A stretch of DNA of 64,000 bases from Pseudobdellovibrionaceae bacterium (GCA_016785955.1 JAEUWH010000097.1:1-64000); one strand, 5' to 3'; counted from the stretch's first letter, positions 51,919 to 61,345 are shown. Made by a program: numbers and translations. Notes: generated from the letters alone by a model not told the origin.

Positions 51919-53379
51919 TTAGGCCGCGTTGAACTTGACAATCTTCTTCAACTGCAAGCTGTCAAACGTACGATTCAACTCGGGAACTGAAGTCCAGGAA
52001 TTCATCTTGTTGGCGGCTGCAAAAAAGTTTGCAATCACTGCCGCCGTTGCAATTTCTGGATTTCCACCAACAAGAAAAGTATCATCCGCCGCTTCAGCAT
52101 TTGGATCCGCTTTCATGTGGCCAACCTGCCAATCAGGAGCCTGAACTGAATCCGTTGGATCGTAGTACATCATATAAATGGCACTAGAGTCGCCTCGGTC
52201 AGCCGTTGGATCTGTTCCTGGAATATCTGATGGTGGCGCACCCACACTGCCATCCGTCGTAACGGCAATAAAGCCAGGCTTACTCATCACATGCAACGAT
52301 TGCAAAATACGCCCAACCAAGGTGCCAATTTCATTGTCTTTCGCAATTGTAGGACCAAGGGCCGAACCATGATAATCACAACCACCGACCTGCATTCCAC
52401 CCGCTCCGGCGTTACCGTTGATGATGTTGTACACTGTCGCCGCATTTACCAAATCGCGATCACCTGGTTGTGTGTTCGCGTTCAATCCCCACACCGCTGA
52501 AAAGGCTGTGTTCACTCGGGGATCCAGATCTAAACCGCTGGGGTTTTCGATCAGCTTGGTATTGTCCACGTTAGCCAGGTTCAACAAGCGATCCAACAGA
52601 CTTCCACCCGTTAAACTAGCCAAGTTACGACTTTGCACTGCCGATAAGGCTTGCGACGCCTTAAACATTTTTGTTTTCTGCGCATGATTCAAAGCCGACA
52701 GACGATCCGCGACACCCAATGCATTCACAATGCTGTTATAGTTATTAACCAGCAGGGGGGCCTTTAATGGATTACTGAACGCCGGTGTCTGATTAACACC
52801 CGTGATACTATCCTGCTGACCAAAGAAGGGCAGAATTCCTGTTCCTCCAACGCCCGCTTTTTGAAGCAAACTAATGGGTGACAATTTATTCGTGTTCGTA
52901 TCATTCTGGCTTTGCAGCGGCATCCCTACAAAGTTAGTTTTTGCTAATGCCAATGAGGCCAAGTTAGGAACCAAACCCGACTGAACGCCGGCCATAAAGC
53001 CTGAGCCGCTGAAGAACGGTGGCTTGTTTTTAAAGTGCCCATCTTTAACAATCATTCCCACTAAATTATTAGCAGAACCCAAACCATTTCGTCCATACGA
53101 AGGAAGAAGCTCTCGACCCTCTGTCAACGGAATCCAGTTCCCACACGCCCACCAACCACCAGAGCAGTTGACATTGATAAATGCGGGGAACTTATCCACC
53201 GCTCCGGTTTTACAAAGCTCTTGCGCCTGCGCCACTCCGGCCGCAGCAAATGTAGACAACAAAGATGTTGGTGTCGTTAACCAAGTTAACGCTGGGATAG
53301 CCCCACTGGCTAGCATCTCACGACGATTCATCGGCAAACGACCGTGGTATAAAATCGGCTTTTTATTATTCTTTTCCAT
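51919..53379 (-). CDS. Tat-exported DUF1501-like protein
   Basis: 486 residues. The N-terminus has the twin-arginine motif NRREMLASGAIPALTW followed by a hydrophobic region and AQAQE cleavage site, so it is folded before export. The mature part contains VGGCDYHGSALGPTIAKDNE and a FIAVTTDGS segment. From memory these fit DUF1501, a sulfatase-like or alkaline-phosphatase-fold group often paired with DUF1588/DUF1592-type cytochromes. The usual metal residues cannot be checked here. Start with GGAG at nine bases. It sits between haem-lipoprotein genes, as in planctomycete and myxobacterial clusters of unknown role. Confidence 0.7.
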   Translation of the reverse strand: MEKNNKKPILYHGRLPMNRREMLASGAIPALTWLTTPTSLLSTFAAAGVAQAQELCKTGAVDKFPAFINVNCSGGWWACGNWIPLTEGRELLPSYGRNGLGSANNLVGMIVKDGHFKNKPPFFSGSGFMAGVQSGLVPNLASLALAKTNFVGMPLQSQNDTNTNKLSPISLLQKAGVGGTGILPFFGQQDSITGVNQTPAFSNPLKAPLLVNNYNSIVNALGVADRLSALNHAQKTKMFKASQALSAVQSRNLASLTGGSLLDRLLNLANVDNTKLIENPSGLDLDPRVNTAFSAVWGLNANTQPGDRDLVNAATVYNIINGNAGAGGMQVGGCDYHGSALGPTIAKDNEIGTLVGRILQSLHVMSKPGFIAVTTDGSVGAPPSDIPGTDPTADRGDSSAIYMMYYDPTDSVQAPDWQVGHMKADPNAEAADDTFLVGGNPEIATAAVIANFFAAANKMNSWTSVPELNRTFDSLQLKKIVKFNAA

Positions 53380-53425
53380 ATTACGTCTCCAATTTATTTA
53401 AATAAAAATCTAGTTAAACAAAAAA

Positions 53426-54094
53426 TTAGTTTAATAACGCGTTCAAACTGGCCAACATTGAGGTGCAGATAATCACGGCTGCTTTTCGGGACGCATCGAC
53501 TTCATTCGAGTTCACCGAACTGACGACCGCATCCACTACGATATCTCGCTCTTCGTTCGACAGCTCGTAATCTTTCCAGCAAGAAAGTGAAAAGTTCAGC
53601 GCCGCATTCGCCAATTGCGATTGCGAAGGCAACGAACTTGATGACAAATTCCAACCAGCAAATAGACGAGTGCCACGGGCAATCTCTTGATCGATCACGT
53701 CATTACAAACTTCACCGGCCACACTGTGTACCGACATCAAGTAGGGACCAGTCACTGTGTTAACAGCTCCATACGTAGACATTGAAGGCGACTTTTCTTC
53801 GTAAACAGCTTTTGTCGAACCCGAAATGGACTCTAGCCCCGTGCAGGCGGCAAAGTGATGAACGATTTGATTCGCTCCTGCTAAGCTGGCAGTCTTTGCA
53901 CCAGGAATAACTTCGATTTCGTTTGGATCTTTACACGAGGCATTTAACGTCGAAGCGATGTCCGCACTGCCTTGTGGATAAAAACCACCCTCCGCGCACC
54001 CCTGACCGTAAACAACCAAAGCACAAACCAAAATCACTGCGGTTTGAAAAGAACGTACTAACCTTTTCACCTTGATTTGACTGCTCTTACCCAT
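53426..54094 (-). CDS. Lipoprotein of unknown function in cytochrome cluster
   Basis: 222 residues. The start ATG has a run of six G, eight bases upstream. The signal peptide ends VVYGQGC, a normal lipobox, so the product is lipidated. The mature domain has Cys at CKDPNE, AACTGLE, VCNDV, SCWKDY and ICTSM, giving likely disulfides; no CxxCH is present. The helical C-terminal part ends SMLASLNALLN. No family is recognised. It begins one base after the stop of the LamG/cytochrome gene, so it probably works with that protein. Confidence 0.7.
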   Translation of the reverse strand: MGKSSQIKVKRLVRSFQTAVILVCALVVYGQGCAEGGFYPQGSADIASTLNASCKDPNEIEVIPGAKTASLAGANQIVHHFAACTGLESISGSTKAVYEEKSPSMSTYGAVNTVTGPYLMSVHSVAGEVCNDVIDQEIARGTRLFAGWNLSSSSLPSQSQLANAALNFSLSCWKDYELSNEERDIVVDAVVSSVNSNEVDASRKAAVIICTSMLASLNALLN

Positions 54095-54095
54095 A

Positions 54096-56351
54096 TTATT
54101 TCCCCCCTAAACATGATTCGTTTGCCACAATTCTCTGAAATAAATATTTGATATTGTAGTTACGTTCCGCACTAGAAAATTCTTCGGCAACTTTTTTAAT
54201 AAACTGTTCATCTTTAGCTTCCGCTTCGCGCTTGCACACGCTAAAGAACACCCGTTTAGCCATACACTTTGGAAAGGCCTTACTTTCCGCAATGGCTTTA
54301 CCAAACTCCGCCAGACCTTTACCCGATGTACGCGTCCAGCCTATATTTGTACGATTAGTCCCCGAGTTCGCATTATTTACCCACTGATCATTTTTAACCG
54401 TTTTACCACCAATGAAGGTGTCTTCATTATGATTCATCGCCGCCTTAATTCCTGGTGCATCCGAATGAACACGCATTTGGATCGACCCATCTTCATCGGC
54501 ATTCAAGTTCGTAGTGGTTGGCACCATAGACGAATGCTTCATAAAACCATTTGAAAAAGTCACGTGTCCAAAGGCCGGGCGAAATCCATCCAAGATCGTG
54601 TGACACGCCCGACATGAGGTCGTAAACTTCGAACGACTACCACCCGGATTACGATCGATATCCCGACCAATAACATCCTCTGGCCCTGCGGAGTCGGCCA
54701 TGTTCTCGATCGGTGAACACAAAAATTCACGGAACGTAAATTCTGCCGCTCGACGATTCGTGCCCGCCACCAAATGGGCTTGCGCCCATTGACGAGTCGT
54801 TAACAACCCTGCGGGAAAAGGGTTCTCGACCGCTTCAAACACAATATTGTTGATATTGTTGTTACCCGTGTTGTTATTACCATTTGTCGAACTTGCTTTG
54901 ATCAACATTTGCCGTCGTTGAACTAAAACGGCTTTTAAATCATAGTTATTCAAATCTAAAGCTTCGTAGTGACTGTTCGAACGCAAAATATTATCGATAT
55001 CGTCACTTGGAACCGCTGCTTTTGCCGGGTCCCCAGCATAAAAATAATTACCTGACAGTAATTCTTTAGCACTGATATTATCACGAACCACACCAATAAT
55101 CGTCGCCGCAAAATCATTCAACGGAAAGGCAATCGTTTCATCACGATTACTCATTTTATTTGCAAAATTACGAACCGTAATATTGTAAAAAGACGGATGC
55201 TCGGTAACCAGGGCGGCCGCGCTGACAGCATCATTAGCATTTAATTTCTCTTCCATTTGCTTTAACATCGGATTGAAGATCGCTGTTTTTGTACCCGTCA
55301 AACGCTCGTATATCTCTGAAGCTTTAATCAAGTTCGGTGTTTTAGCTACATTTACAATTGGAAACACTTCGTTCTTCACAATTTGGAATGCACTCCCTAA
55401 GATCTCGGAATTATCCAAGGCTTCACAATAGATAGCTAAGCGATACAATTTCCCTTTCCAATAACGATTTGGATTATTTGACTCTGGAGCATTTGGCGCA
55501 TAGGCCTTGAACGACTCGGGTTGAGTCAAAGTAGCCACAGTAGGAATATAATCATTACCGATATTCAGGAAGGCTTGACTATTCCAACGGTCAAAATAAT
55601 TAGCCACCGTTCCACCAGAAAAACCATCTGTCGTTTCAATAGCGGGATATAAATTTCCTTTTCTATCGGTCAGGTACAGTGTTGCAAAACCTGTTTTCTT
55701 GTTTACAGTGAAAATGACTTTTTGCTTGTACTGCTGAGCTTCCCGCCCCAAGCCTTGAATCATGACCGAGGTATTCGAAGAGATTAAAGGATCTCTAAAC
55801 AGATTCGCCGCTGCCGCCGAAGTCGCGCCCGCCATAAAACGATCGCCACCATCATAAAACTGACCTAAGGCAAAATTAACCGTCGTAAAATCTTTCGACA
55901 TGCTCACAATACGTAAGGGTTGACCAATATTAGCTGGGAATTCTCCGGTTCTTTCTTCTACGGTTTCGTTATTTTCAATTTCAACTTCTACGGTCAAACC
56001 AGTTGATGTCGCTTTCTTGCACTCAGTGTTAATTTTTGTAGCCAAAGTCATTGATCGAACAATTGTAGGACCACGAAGCCACAGATAGCCATCACCACTC
56101 AAATCCTGTCCCCAACCCACTTTTGTACGATCCGTGGCATACCATTTTAAATTTAATGGCGCGCCAAATTTAGCATCGGCCCGATCGGCAATTTCCACAG
56201 TATTATAACCAGGATCACTTGGCGTATTTGTAAATGCCGTTTCAAAATCGTAATGTACCACAGCCTTTGCGGCTCGGGTCACACTCGAGATATCTGCTTT
56301 AGAGACAAAACTGGCAAAAACGATCAAGATAAGAATTTTTTGCACATTCAT
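54096..56351 (-). CDS. Exported LamG-like and cytochrome-c-motif protein (DUF1588-like)
   Basis: 751 residues from the ATG of MNVQKI with GGGGG upstream. After the signal peptide (about 1-19) the first 300 residues resemble a concanavalin/LamG beta-sandwich (KAVVHYDFETAFTN, GKLYRLAIYCEALDNSE). The second half contains RRAAEFTFREFLCSPIENMAD and, about 20 residues further, TTSCRACHTILDGFRPAFGH, with a single CxxCH. From memory this matches DUF1588-type proteins. A long Asn-rich stretch (NGNNNTGNNNINN) divides the halves. A surface or periplasmic haem protein with binding domain is inferred. Confidence 0.75.
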   Translation of the reverse strand: MNVQKILILIVFASFVSKADISSVTRAAKAVVHYDFETAFTNTPSDPGYNTVEIADRADAKFGAPLNLKWYATDRTKVGWGQDLSGDGYLWLRGPTIVRSMTLATKINTECKKATSTGLTVEVEIENNETVEERTGEFPANIGQPLRIVSMSKDFTTVNFALGQFYDGGDRFMAGATSAAAANLFRDPLISSNTSVMIQGLGREAQQYKQKVIFTVNKKTGFATLYLTDRKGNLYPAIETTDGFSGGTVANYFDRWNSQAFLNIGNDYIPTVATLTQPESFKAYAPNAPESNNPNRYWKGKLYRLAIYCEALDNSEILGSAFQIVKNEVFPIVNVAKTPNLIKASEIYERLTGTKTAIFNPMLKQMEEKLNANDAVSAAALVTEHPSFYNITVRNFANKMSNRDETIAFPLNDFAATIIGVVRDNISAKELLSGNYFYAGDPAKAAVPSDDIDNILRSNSHYEALDLNNYDLKAVLVQRRQMLIKASSTNGNNNTGNNNINNIVFEAVENPFPAGLLTTRQWAQAHLVAGTNRRAAEFTFREFLCSPIENMADSAGPEDVIGRDIDRNPGGSRSKFTTSCRACHTILDGFRPAFGHVTFSNGFMKHSSMVPTTTNLNADEDGSIQMRVHSDAPGIKAAMNHNEDTFIGGKTVKNDQWVNNANSGTNRTNIGWTRTSGKGLAEFGKAIAESKAFPKCMAKRVFFSVCKREAEAKDEQFIKKVAEEFSSAERNYNIKYLFQRIVANESCLGGK

Positions 56352-56431
56352 CTTGTTTTTCCCCCGAAAAAGTTCATTCATTTCACTTCATAACCCACGT
56401 CACGATGATATTCATATAATCTGACGTTTAA

Positions 56432-58564
56432 CTATTTAACCTCGTACAAGTACAAGCCACCGGCTTTAGATCTCGAATTCCCCGACGAAATGACATAGTC
56501 TTTTGTCTGCGACGACACCAATACCGTTGGCACCGAAGCCCCACTTAAAATACCCATCGAGTAACTAAACCCTTCGCCTAACTTCGCATCATGGCTGCGT
56601 TGAACAAACGATCGCGAATTATAGGCCGACGCCGCCGTCGCATCTAGACCATCTTTCTTATAGCGATTAATGGTTCCCGAAGATCCTGTACCACCGCGAG
56701 CACCGACGTATAAAGAATCACCTGCAAACGCCATCGTGACACCAAACCGCTCTTCCGCGGTATTACCTTGAATTGTTTTAGGAGCATCGGCGGAAGAATA
56801 GTTTTTGTAATAAACAATCGCGCCCGCCGCATTGCCAGATGTTTCATTTTCATAAGCACCCACCGCCAATGCGGTACCATCAAAAGCGATCGAAAATCCA
56901 AAGTTACCCTTGGTCGTAATGGTGGCTGGCGCATATTTATGAATGGGCGAACCAAAACTGCCGCCCGCGACATCGTACACATGTACGGAACCCTTGTAGC
57001 CTTCGTTACCATTGTAGGCGGCAACCAATAAACGACTACCTTGGTACACAACATTGGCTCCGAGTCCGACAATCGTGGCGGAGATATCGGCCGCATTCAA
57101 TGTCGCTGATGGTGCGCGATTTGCCGTCGCGCCTTCACCATACAGACCACTATTTAATTTGAATAAATAGGCTTTACCATTCAAATAGGAATCACCAATC
57201 GCGATACTATTTCCAGCAACGGCCACACCAGAACCAAATTTTGTTCCTGACGACACAGGATTGGCAATGGTTTGAAGGGGTGCTGACAATGTATTCCCAT
57301 CTAGATTGTAAACAAACACTCGCCCAGGATACCCAAGACCATCACCAGCCGACGCCACCACCAACACATCATCTTTTAAAGCCACACCTGTCAGCGATGT
57401 TCCATTTCCATTTGGCGCATTAAACTTTTGAAAGAATGTCCAGGCGCCAGAAACTTTTCTAAATATATAAACGTAACCTTTATTAGCCGTTCCATTTGTT
57501 TCTGTATCACTGATCGCCACCGCCCAGTCTCCGTCAATGGCCACGGCTGTTCCAAGGTGAGCATTTGCGGCCGGGATAGAGGCCTCACTGGCTGCGCCCA
57601 TAATTTTTGCTAAATTGTACTCTTTCCAACACGCGTTCTCGATTTCAACTTTTACGTATTGTGCCGACGATTCCATGCGCACATTGTTGACCGTAATTTG
57701 TGCTAAAGGCATGGGTGGTTTGGGATCCGTCAGGCCATTTGTTTCGGTGACAATTTTTACTCGGTAGTACACGTTCCCCTGTACGCATCGAGTGCTTCGC
57801 TCGTTCCCATTTTGACCTTGGCGCAGTTGAAACCCAGCACTCACTGTTAAAAGACTAGGGCCAAAATCCGCCTCATTATCGTTGTTGTTATTCGTTCTGA
57901 TCTGCAAAGTATTGTTATTCAAAAGCCCCACTGCCGTTGTGTTTGCATCCACCGACAAAAGTTGCCCCAAAGTACCAATCCCATGTTCAAAGACGGCGCT
58001 ACGACTGGCGTCGTTATTCACTGGCTCTACCAGCACATAGGTTCTAAATTGACACGCATCCAACGCTTGATGCTTTGAAGTGTCAATTCCACGACTTGAA
58101 TCCACTGTCACCGTATAAGCATTATTAGCCTGAACATCTCCCGAGGCGGTGCCCAATCCCGATTTCAAATTCACCACTTTATTTGAAAAATCAGCTGAAT
58201 TAGTGAAAACTGGATTTTTGACAGCCGAAGCACAGCGCTGACGACGGGCTTTTTCGGCCGCAATTTGTTCTGGTGTGGCGGTCGCTGTTCCTAAATCTGG
58301 CTCCGTCGGAGGAGGTGTTGGAATATTTCCCGTACTGCCACCACCACTGCCGTTTGAACCACCACCACTCCCACTGACATCCGCAACACCTTTCGAGGCT
58401 GCCGACATTTGGCCTTCATCGATTTCAAATTTTCCTTGAGAGCAGTTTTGATAGGAGACCAATAGGAACGACAAAAGCGTAACAAGTGACGCTCGTCTGA
58501 AATAACTTTTTCTTCGCAACTTTAATCGTACAAATACATCTTTAATTCGATTAACAGTTCCCAA
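56432..58564 (-). CDS. Lipoprotein with FG-GAP-like beta-propeller
   Basis: About 710 residues from a TTG preceded by six G (an earlier TTG at 58609 is an alternative). The signal peptide ends LLVSYQNC, another Asn-Cys lipobox. A Gly/Ser-rich linker (SGSGGGSNGSGGGS) follows, then an N-terminal beta domain. From about residue 335 come repeats of the FG-GAP/integrin-propeller type: GTAVAIDGDWAVAISD, TGVALKDDVLVVASA, FGSGVAVAGNSIAIGD, FGFSIAFDGTALAVGA and FGVTMAFAGDSLYVGA, about 55-65 residues apart. It is likely surface exposed and used for binding. It is the first gene of the eight-gene leftward group. Confidence 0.82.
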   Translation of the reverse strand: MGTVNRIKDVFVRLKLRRKSYFRRASLVTLLSFLLVSYQNCSQGKFEIDEGQMSAASKGVADVSGSGGGSNGSGGGSTGNIPTPPPTEPDLGTATATPEQIAAEKARRQRCASAVKNPVFTNSADFSNKVVNLKSGLGTASGDVQANNAYTVTVDSSRGIDTSKHQALDACQFRTYVLVEPVNNDASRSAVFEHGIGTLGQLLSVDANTTAVGLLNNNTLQIRTNNNNDNEADFGPSLLTVSAGFQLRQGQNGNERSTRCVQGNVYYRVKIVTETNGLTDPKPPMPLAQITVNNVRMESSAQYVKVEIENACWKEYNLAKIMGAASEASIPAANAHLGTAVAIDGDWAVAISDTETNGTANKGYVYIFRKVSGAWTFFQKFNAPNGNGTSLTGVALKDDVLVVASAGDGLGYPGRVFVYNLDGNTLSAPLQTIANPVSSGTKFGSGVAVAGNSIAIGDSYLNGKAYLFKLNSGLYGEGATANRAPSATLNAADISATIVGLGANVVYQGSRLLVAAYNGNEGYKGSVHVYDVAGGSFGSPIHKYAPATITTKGNFGFSIAFDGTALAVGAYENETSGNAAGAIVYYKNYSSADAPKTIQGNTAEERFGVTMAFAGDSLYVGARGGTGSSGTINRYKKDGLDATAASAYNSRSFVQRSHDAKLGEGFSYSMGILSGASVPTVLVSSQTKDYVISSGNSRSKAGGLYLYEVK

Positions 58565-59033
58565 AGTTCCCCCCAACACGTTTAAGTGGTTCCTTAAACT
58601 AAAATCCAAAACCCACTCACTCTATCAAATGTCGCCACGCGACCAGCCAATAAAGCAAAGAAAGTTCAGATCTTCTCCTAGTATATTCGGTTTTTTTGGG
58701 TTCTTCCAAAGCCTATAAGTTACGGAAATTGATCAATAAGTTTTCAATTGTCTGATAAGATATTGGAATCAGATATCATTCTCACAGCGAGAATTGCTTT
58801 TTATTTTTCAAAAAAGCAATGCCTGGCTTAAACTGAGAAATAGGTTTCAAACTGGAATGTCAAAATTCTAAATATGACTAAAAAACTGTACACACAAACG
58901 ACAACCTAGACACCTGACCAAAATTTCCGACAATTTTTAAAGATACATCTTTGAAAGTCTAGTGTCTCAGATTGAGGTGTCGTTTCATTTCAAGACAAAC
59001 CGGGGAGAAATTGGGAGCAAAATTTCCACGATT
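58565..59033. other. AT-rich intergenic region upstream of the cytochrome/lipoprotein group
   Basis: Over 420 bases between the FG-GAP lipoprotein start and the end of the small exported gene at 59034. It should contain the promoter of the eight-gene group. It holds one hairpin (58793-58820) and short inverted repeats such as TCTGAT/ATCAGA (near 58751). No small gene is evident. Confidence 0.5.
58793..58820. other. Perfect 10-bp hairpin, possible terminator
   Basis: ATTGCTTTTT and AAAAAGCAAT pair around an eight-base loop. The T/A-rich stem lies about 210 bases beyond the stop of the leftward gene at 59034. No U-tract follows, so it may be a regulatory element instead. Confidence 0.45.
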
Positions 59034-59414
59034 TTAAATATTTTCTTTTTTCTTCTTTTTATATTTACGACGCTCGTCACGCAAAGATTTCATTGCCGCT
59101 TTACAACCCTCTGAAATCTTAAAATCCTTGCTTGCCCGCTTATGCTCGCGAATGCATTTAAGCAACCCACGACCGACACCTTTGTCTGCGCAACCAGCGG
59201 TTTTTGCTTCGTCCTGACATGCAGAATTCACTAAATCACGTTGAGCCGCCAACTTATCTTTCAGTGCCTCTTGCTGCTCTTTCGAGGGCAGACCGGGCTC
59301 AACCCCCGACGACGGCGTAGCCACCACTGAAGACGACGCCGAGTTCGAAGACGAAGTCTGGGCGTAAGAAAATCCAAACGAACACACGAGTAAAAGCATC
59401 ACGATGTCTTTCAT
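59034..59414 (-). CDS. Small exported Cys/Lys-rich protein
   Basis: 126 residues, with AGGAGC before the ATG. The signal peptide covers residues 1-18 (ending FSYAQ). A Ser/Ala/Val-rich linker is followed from about residue 45 by a helical region with four Cys (SACQDEAK, GCADKG, KCIREH, EGCKAAM), spaced about 10-20 residues, and a basic tail RRKYKKKKKENI. Two disulfides are likely. No family is recognised. It stands alone between the kynurenine operon and the cytochrome group. Confidence 0.65.
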   Translation of the reverse strand: MKDIVMLLLVCSFGFSYAQTSSSNSASSSVVATPSSGVEPGLPSKEQQEALKDKLAAQRDLVNSACQDEAKTAGCADKGVGRGLLKCIREHKRASKDFKISEGCKAAMKSLRDERRKYKKKKKENI

Positions 59415-59498
59415 AAAAGCTCCTTTTTTTACTTTGTGTGGCTAGCCTAACAAACTCACCTAAATACTCAATGAATTTGAAATGAAATGATTTTAATG

Positions 59499-59543
59499 TC
59501 CTCGTGCTTGTCTCGATGCGTGCCACGATGCTTGTCTCGAGGA
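59499..59543. repeat. Short direct and inverted repeats before the kynurenine operon end
   Basis: TGCTTGTCTCGA occurs at 59505-59516 and 59529-59540, 24 bases apart. The outer TCCTCG (59499-59504) and CGAGGA (59538-59543) are inverted. The block ends three bases before the SDR stop and may help end the transcript. Confidence 0.5.
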
Positions 59544-59545
59544 TA

Positions 59546-60316
59546 CTAAAAACCGCGCAATACGCCGCCATCGACGGCAATACTCTGTCCCGTGATATAG
59601 CCCGCCCGCTCGGAGGCCAAGAAGGCCACTAAATCCGCTAACTCTTCGGGGCGGCCCAAACGACCCATCGGCACTAATCCCTGAACCGTCTCAGTCGATA
59701 AATTCAATTCTTTCAAACGATCCGTATTCGTATATCCGGGCAACACCACATTCACCGTGATCCCAAAACGGGCCACTTCGCTTGCAAGTGATTTACACAA
59801 ACCACCAAGTCCCGCACGAAGCGCATTGGACGTGGTCAGATTTTTAAGAGGTTCCTTTGCCGAAATCGATGTGACAAGCAGAATGCGGCCAAATTTTTTT
59901 TCTTTCATCGCCGGCAACACGGCTTTGACCGAATCCACAAAACTGAGCCATAAGTTTTGATAATCCAGCATCCACTGCTCGGTCGAAATCTCTTCAAAAC
60001 TTCCTTTGTTCGGCCCTCCGGTGTTCATCACCAAGATATCCAAACCCGACATCGTTGCGTGCGCCTCATGCACCACACGCGCGGCCTCTTTTGGCTGTGT
60101 CAAATCCGCCGCGATTCCATGCACTCGTCCTCCAAACGCTGCGGTGCTTTTTTGCAAATCCTGAAGGGACGCAAGGGCGGCTTGAACACGCGCCGGATGA
60201 CGTGAATTGATGACCACATCGGCGTTTTCTTTTAATAAACTCTCGGCGATGGCTTTACCGATGCCACCCGAAGATCCAAACACCAATGCTTTTTTTCCTT
60301 CTAAACCTAACTGCAT
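59546..60316 (-). CDS. Atypical short-chain dehydrogenase/reductase in kynurenine operon
   Basis: 256 residues with the SDR dinucleotide loop GSSGGIGKAIAESL, the NTGGP replacing NAG, and the C-terminal ITGQSIAVDGG. In the active-site region (SISAKEPLKNLTTSNALRAG) the usual Tyr-x-x-x-Lys is replaced by Ser-x-x-x-Arg, as in a divergent FabG-like subgroup. Normal hydride transfer may be impaired. It lies at the end of the operon for tryptophan breakdown, nine bases after the ACMS decarboxylase gene. Its role in the pathway is unknown. Confidence 0.82.
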   Translation of the reverse strand: MQLGLEGKKALVFGSSGGIGKAIAESLLKENADVVINSRHPARVQAALASLQDLQKSTAAFGGRVHGIAADLTQPKEAARVVHEAHATMSGLDILVMNTGGPNKGSFEEISTEQWMLDYQNLWLSFVDSVKAVLPAMKEKKFGRILLVTSISAKEPLKNLTTSNALRAGLGGLCKSLASEVARFGITVNVVLPGYTNTDRLKELNLSTETVQGLVPMGRLGRPEELADLVAFLASERAGYITGQSIAVDGGVLRGF

Positions 60317-60325
60317 ACCACCCTC

Positions 60326-61345
60326 TTATAAAAAATCATTTTGATTTCGATTCAACCATTTCAAGGCATTGCGATGAAACAGCTTTTCCCGCATAGATTT
60401 ATCAATAAACCCACTGTCATCAATTAGACGTCCGGCCTCGAGCTCGCCCAAAGGAAAGGGATAGTCCGTACCTAAGCAAATATGATCTTCGCTCATGACT
60501 TCTAATAAAAACTTTAAGCTGCGTTGATCATGCACCAAACTGTCGACATAAAATTTGGACACGTACTCTTTCGGTGAGAGCTTGCAATCCACCGCACACA
60601 GGTCTGGGCGTGATTCGTAACCATGCTGAATCCGCCCCAGAGTAAACGGAAAACTCCCCCCACCATGAGCAAATTGAACCCGCAATTTTGGAAAACGATC
60701 AAATATCCCACCAAAAATAAACGAACATATCGCCCGCGACGTTTCCGCCGGCATACCGACTAACCATGGCAACCAATACTCCGGCATTTGCTCTTGCCCC
60801 ATCATATCCCACGGATGCACGAACACACTGGCTCCCAGTTTTTCAAGTTCTTCATACAACGGGTACAACGAAACGTCGGACAGATTTTTTCCCATAATAT
60901 GCGAGCCAATTTGAAAGCCGGCCAGTTTCAAGTCCACCATCGCTCGCTGAGCTTCACGTATCGACAAATCAATGTCCTGTAAAGGAAGCGTCCCCAATCC
61001 GATAAATTTCTTGGGATACCGTCCACAGACCTCGGCCACGTGATCATTTAAAAACTGCGCCACGACAAGCCCATCGCCTGGTTTTGCCCAGTACGAAAAC
61101 ATCACCGGCACCGTCGAGATCACTTGCACATTCACCGCCTGCGCCCGCATGTCTTTCATGCGATCTTCAGCCGTAAATACATTGCTCTCGACCCGTCGAA
61201 AAAACTGGCCACGATCATCCACCATATCACAATGACTGCACCCAGCCTTTTTAACCAGTTGAATAAATCCCCCATAACCAAATCGATCTTTAAATTTGGG
61301 AATTTCGGGCGGTAAAATGTGCGTGTGAGTGTCAATTTTTGGCAT
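60326..61345 (-). CDS. 2-amino-3-carboxymuconate-6-semialdehyde decarboxylase (ACMSD)
   Basis: 339 residues, an amidohydrolase-fold zinc enzyme. The N-terminus KIDTHTHILPPE gives the two metal His (about residues 7 and 9). Further ligands and catalytic residues are likely in VFVHPWDMMG, VQFAHGGGSFP and CLGTDYPFPLGE. It removes the carboxyl group of ACMS, diverting it from quinolinate towards 2-aminomuconate semialdehyde. It overlaps the dioxygenase gene upstream by 14 bases. Length and motifs match the family well. Confidence 0.92.
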   Translation of the reverse strand: MPKIDTHTHILPPEIPKFKDRFGYGGFIQLVKKAGCSHCDMVDDRGQFFRRVESNVFTAEDRMKDMRAQAVNVQVISTVPVMFSYWAKPGDGLVVAQFLNDHVAEVCGRYPKKFIGLGTLPLQDIDLSIREAQRAMVDLKLAGFQIGSHIMGKNLSDVSLYPLYEELEKLGASVFVHPWDMMGQEQMPEYWLPWLVGMPAETSRAICSFIFGGIFDRFPKLRVQFAHGGGSFPFTLGRIQHGYESRPDLCAVDCKLSPKEYVSKFYVDSLVHDQRSLKFLLEVMSEDHICLGTDYPFPLGELEAGRLIDDSGFIDKSMREKLFHRNALKWLNRNQNDFL

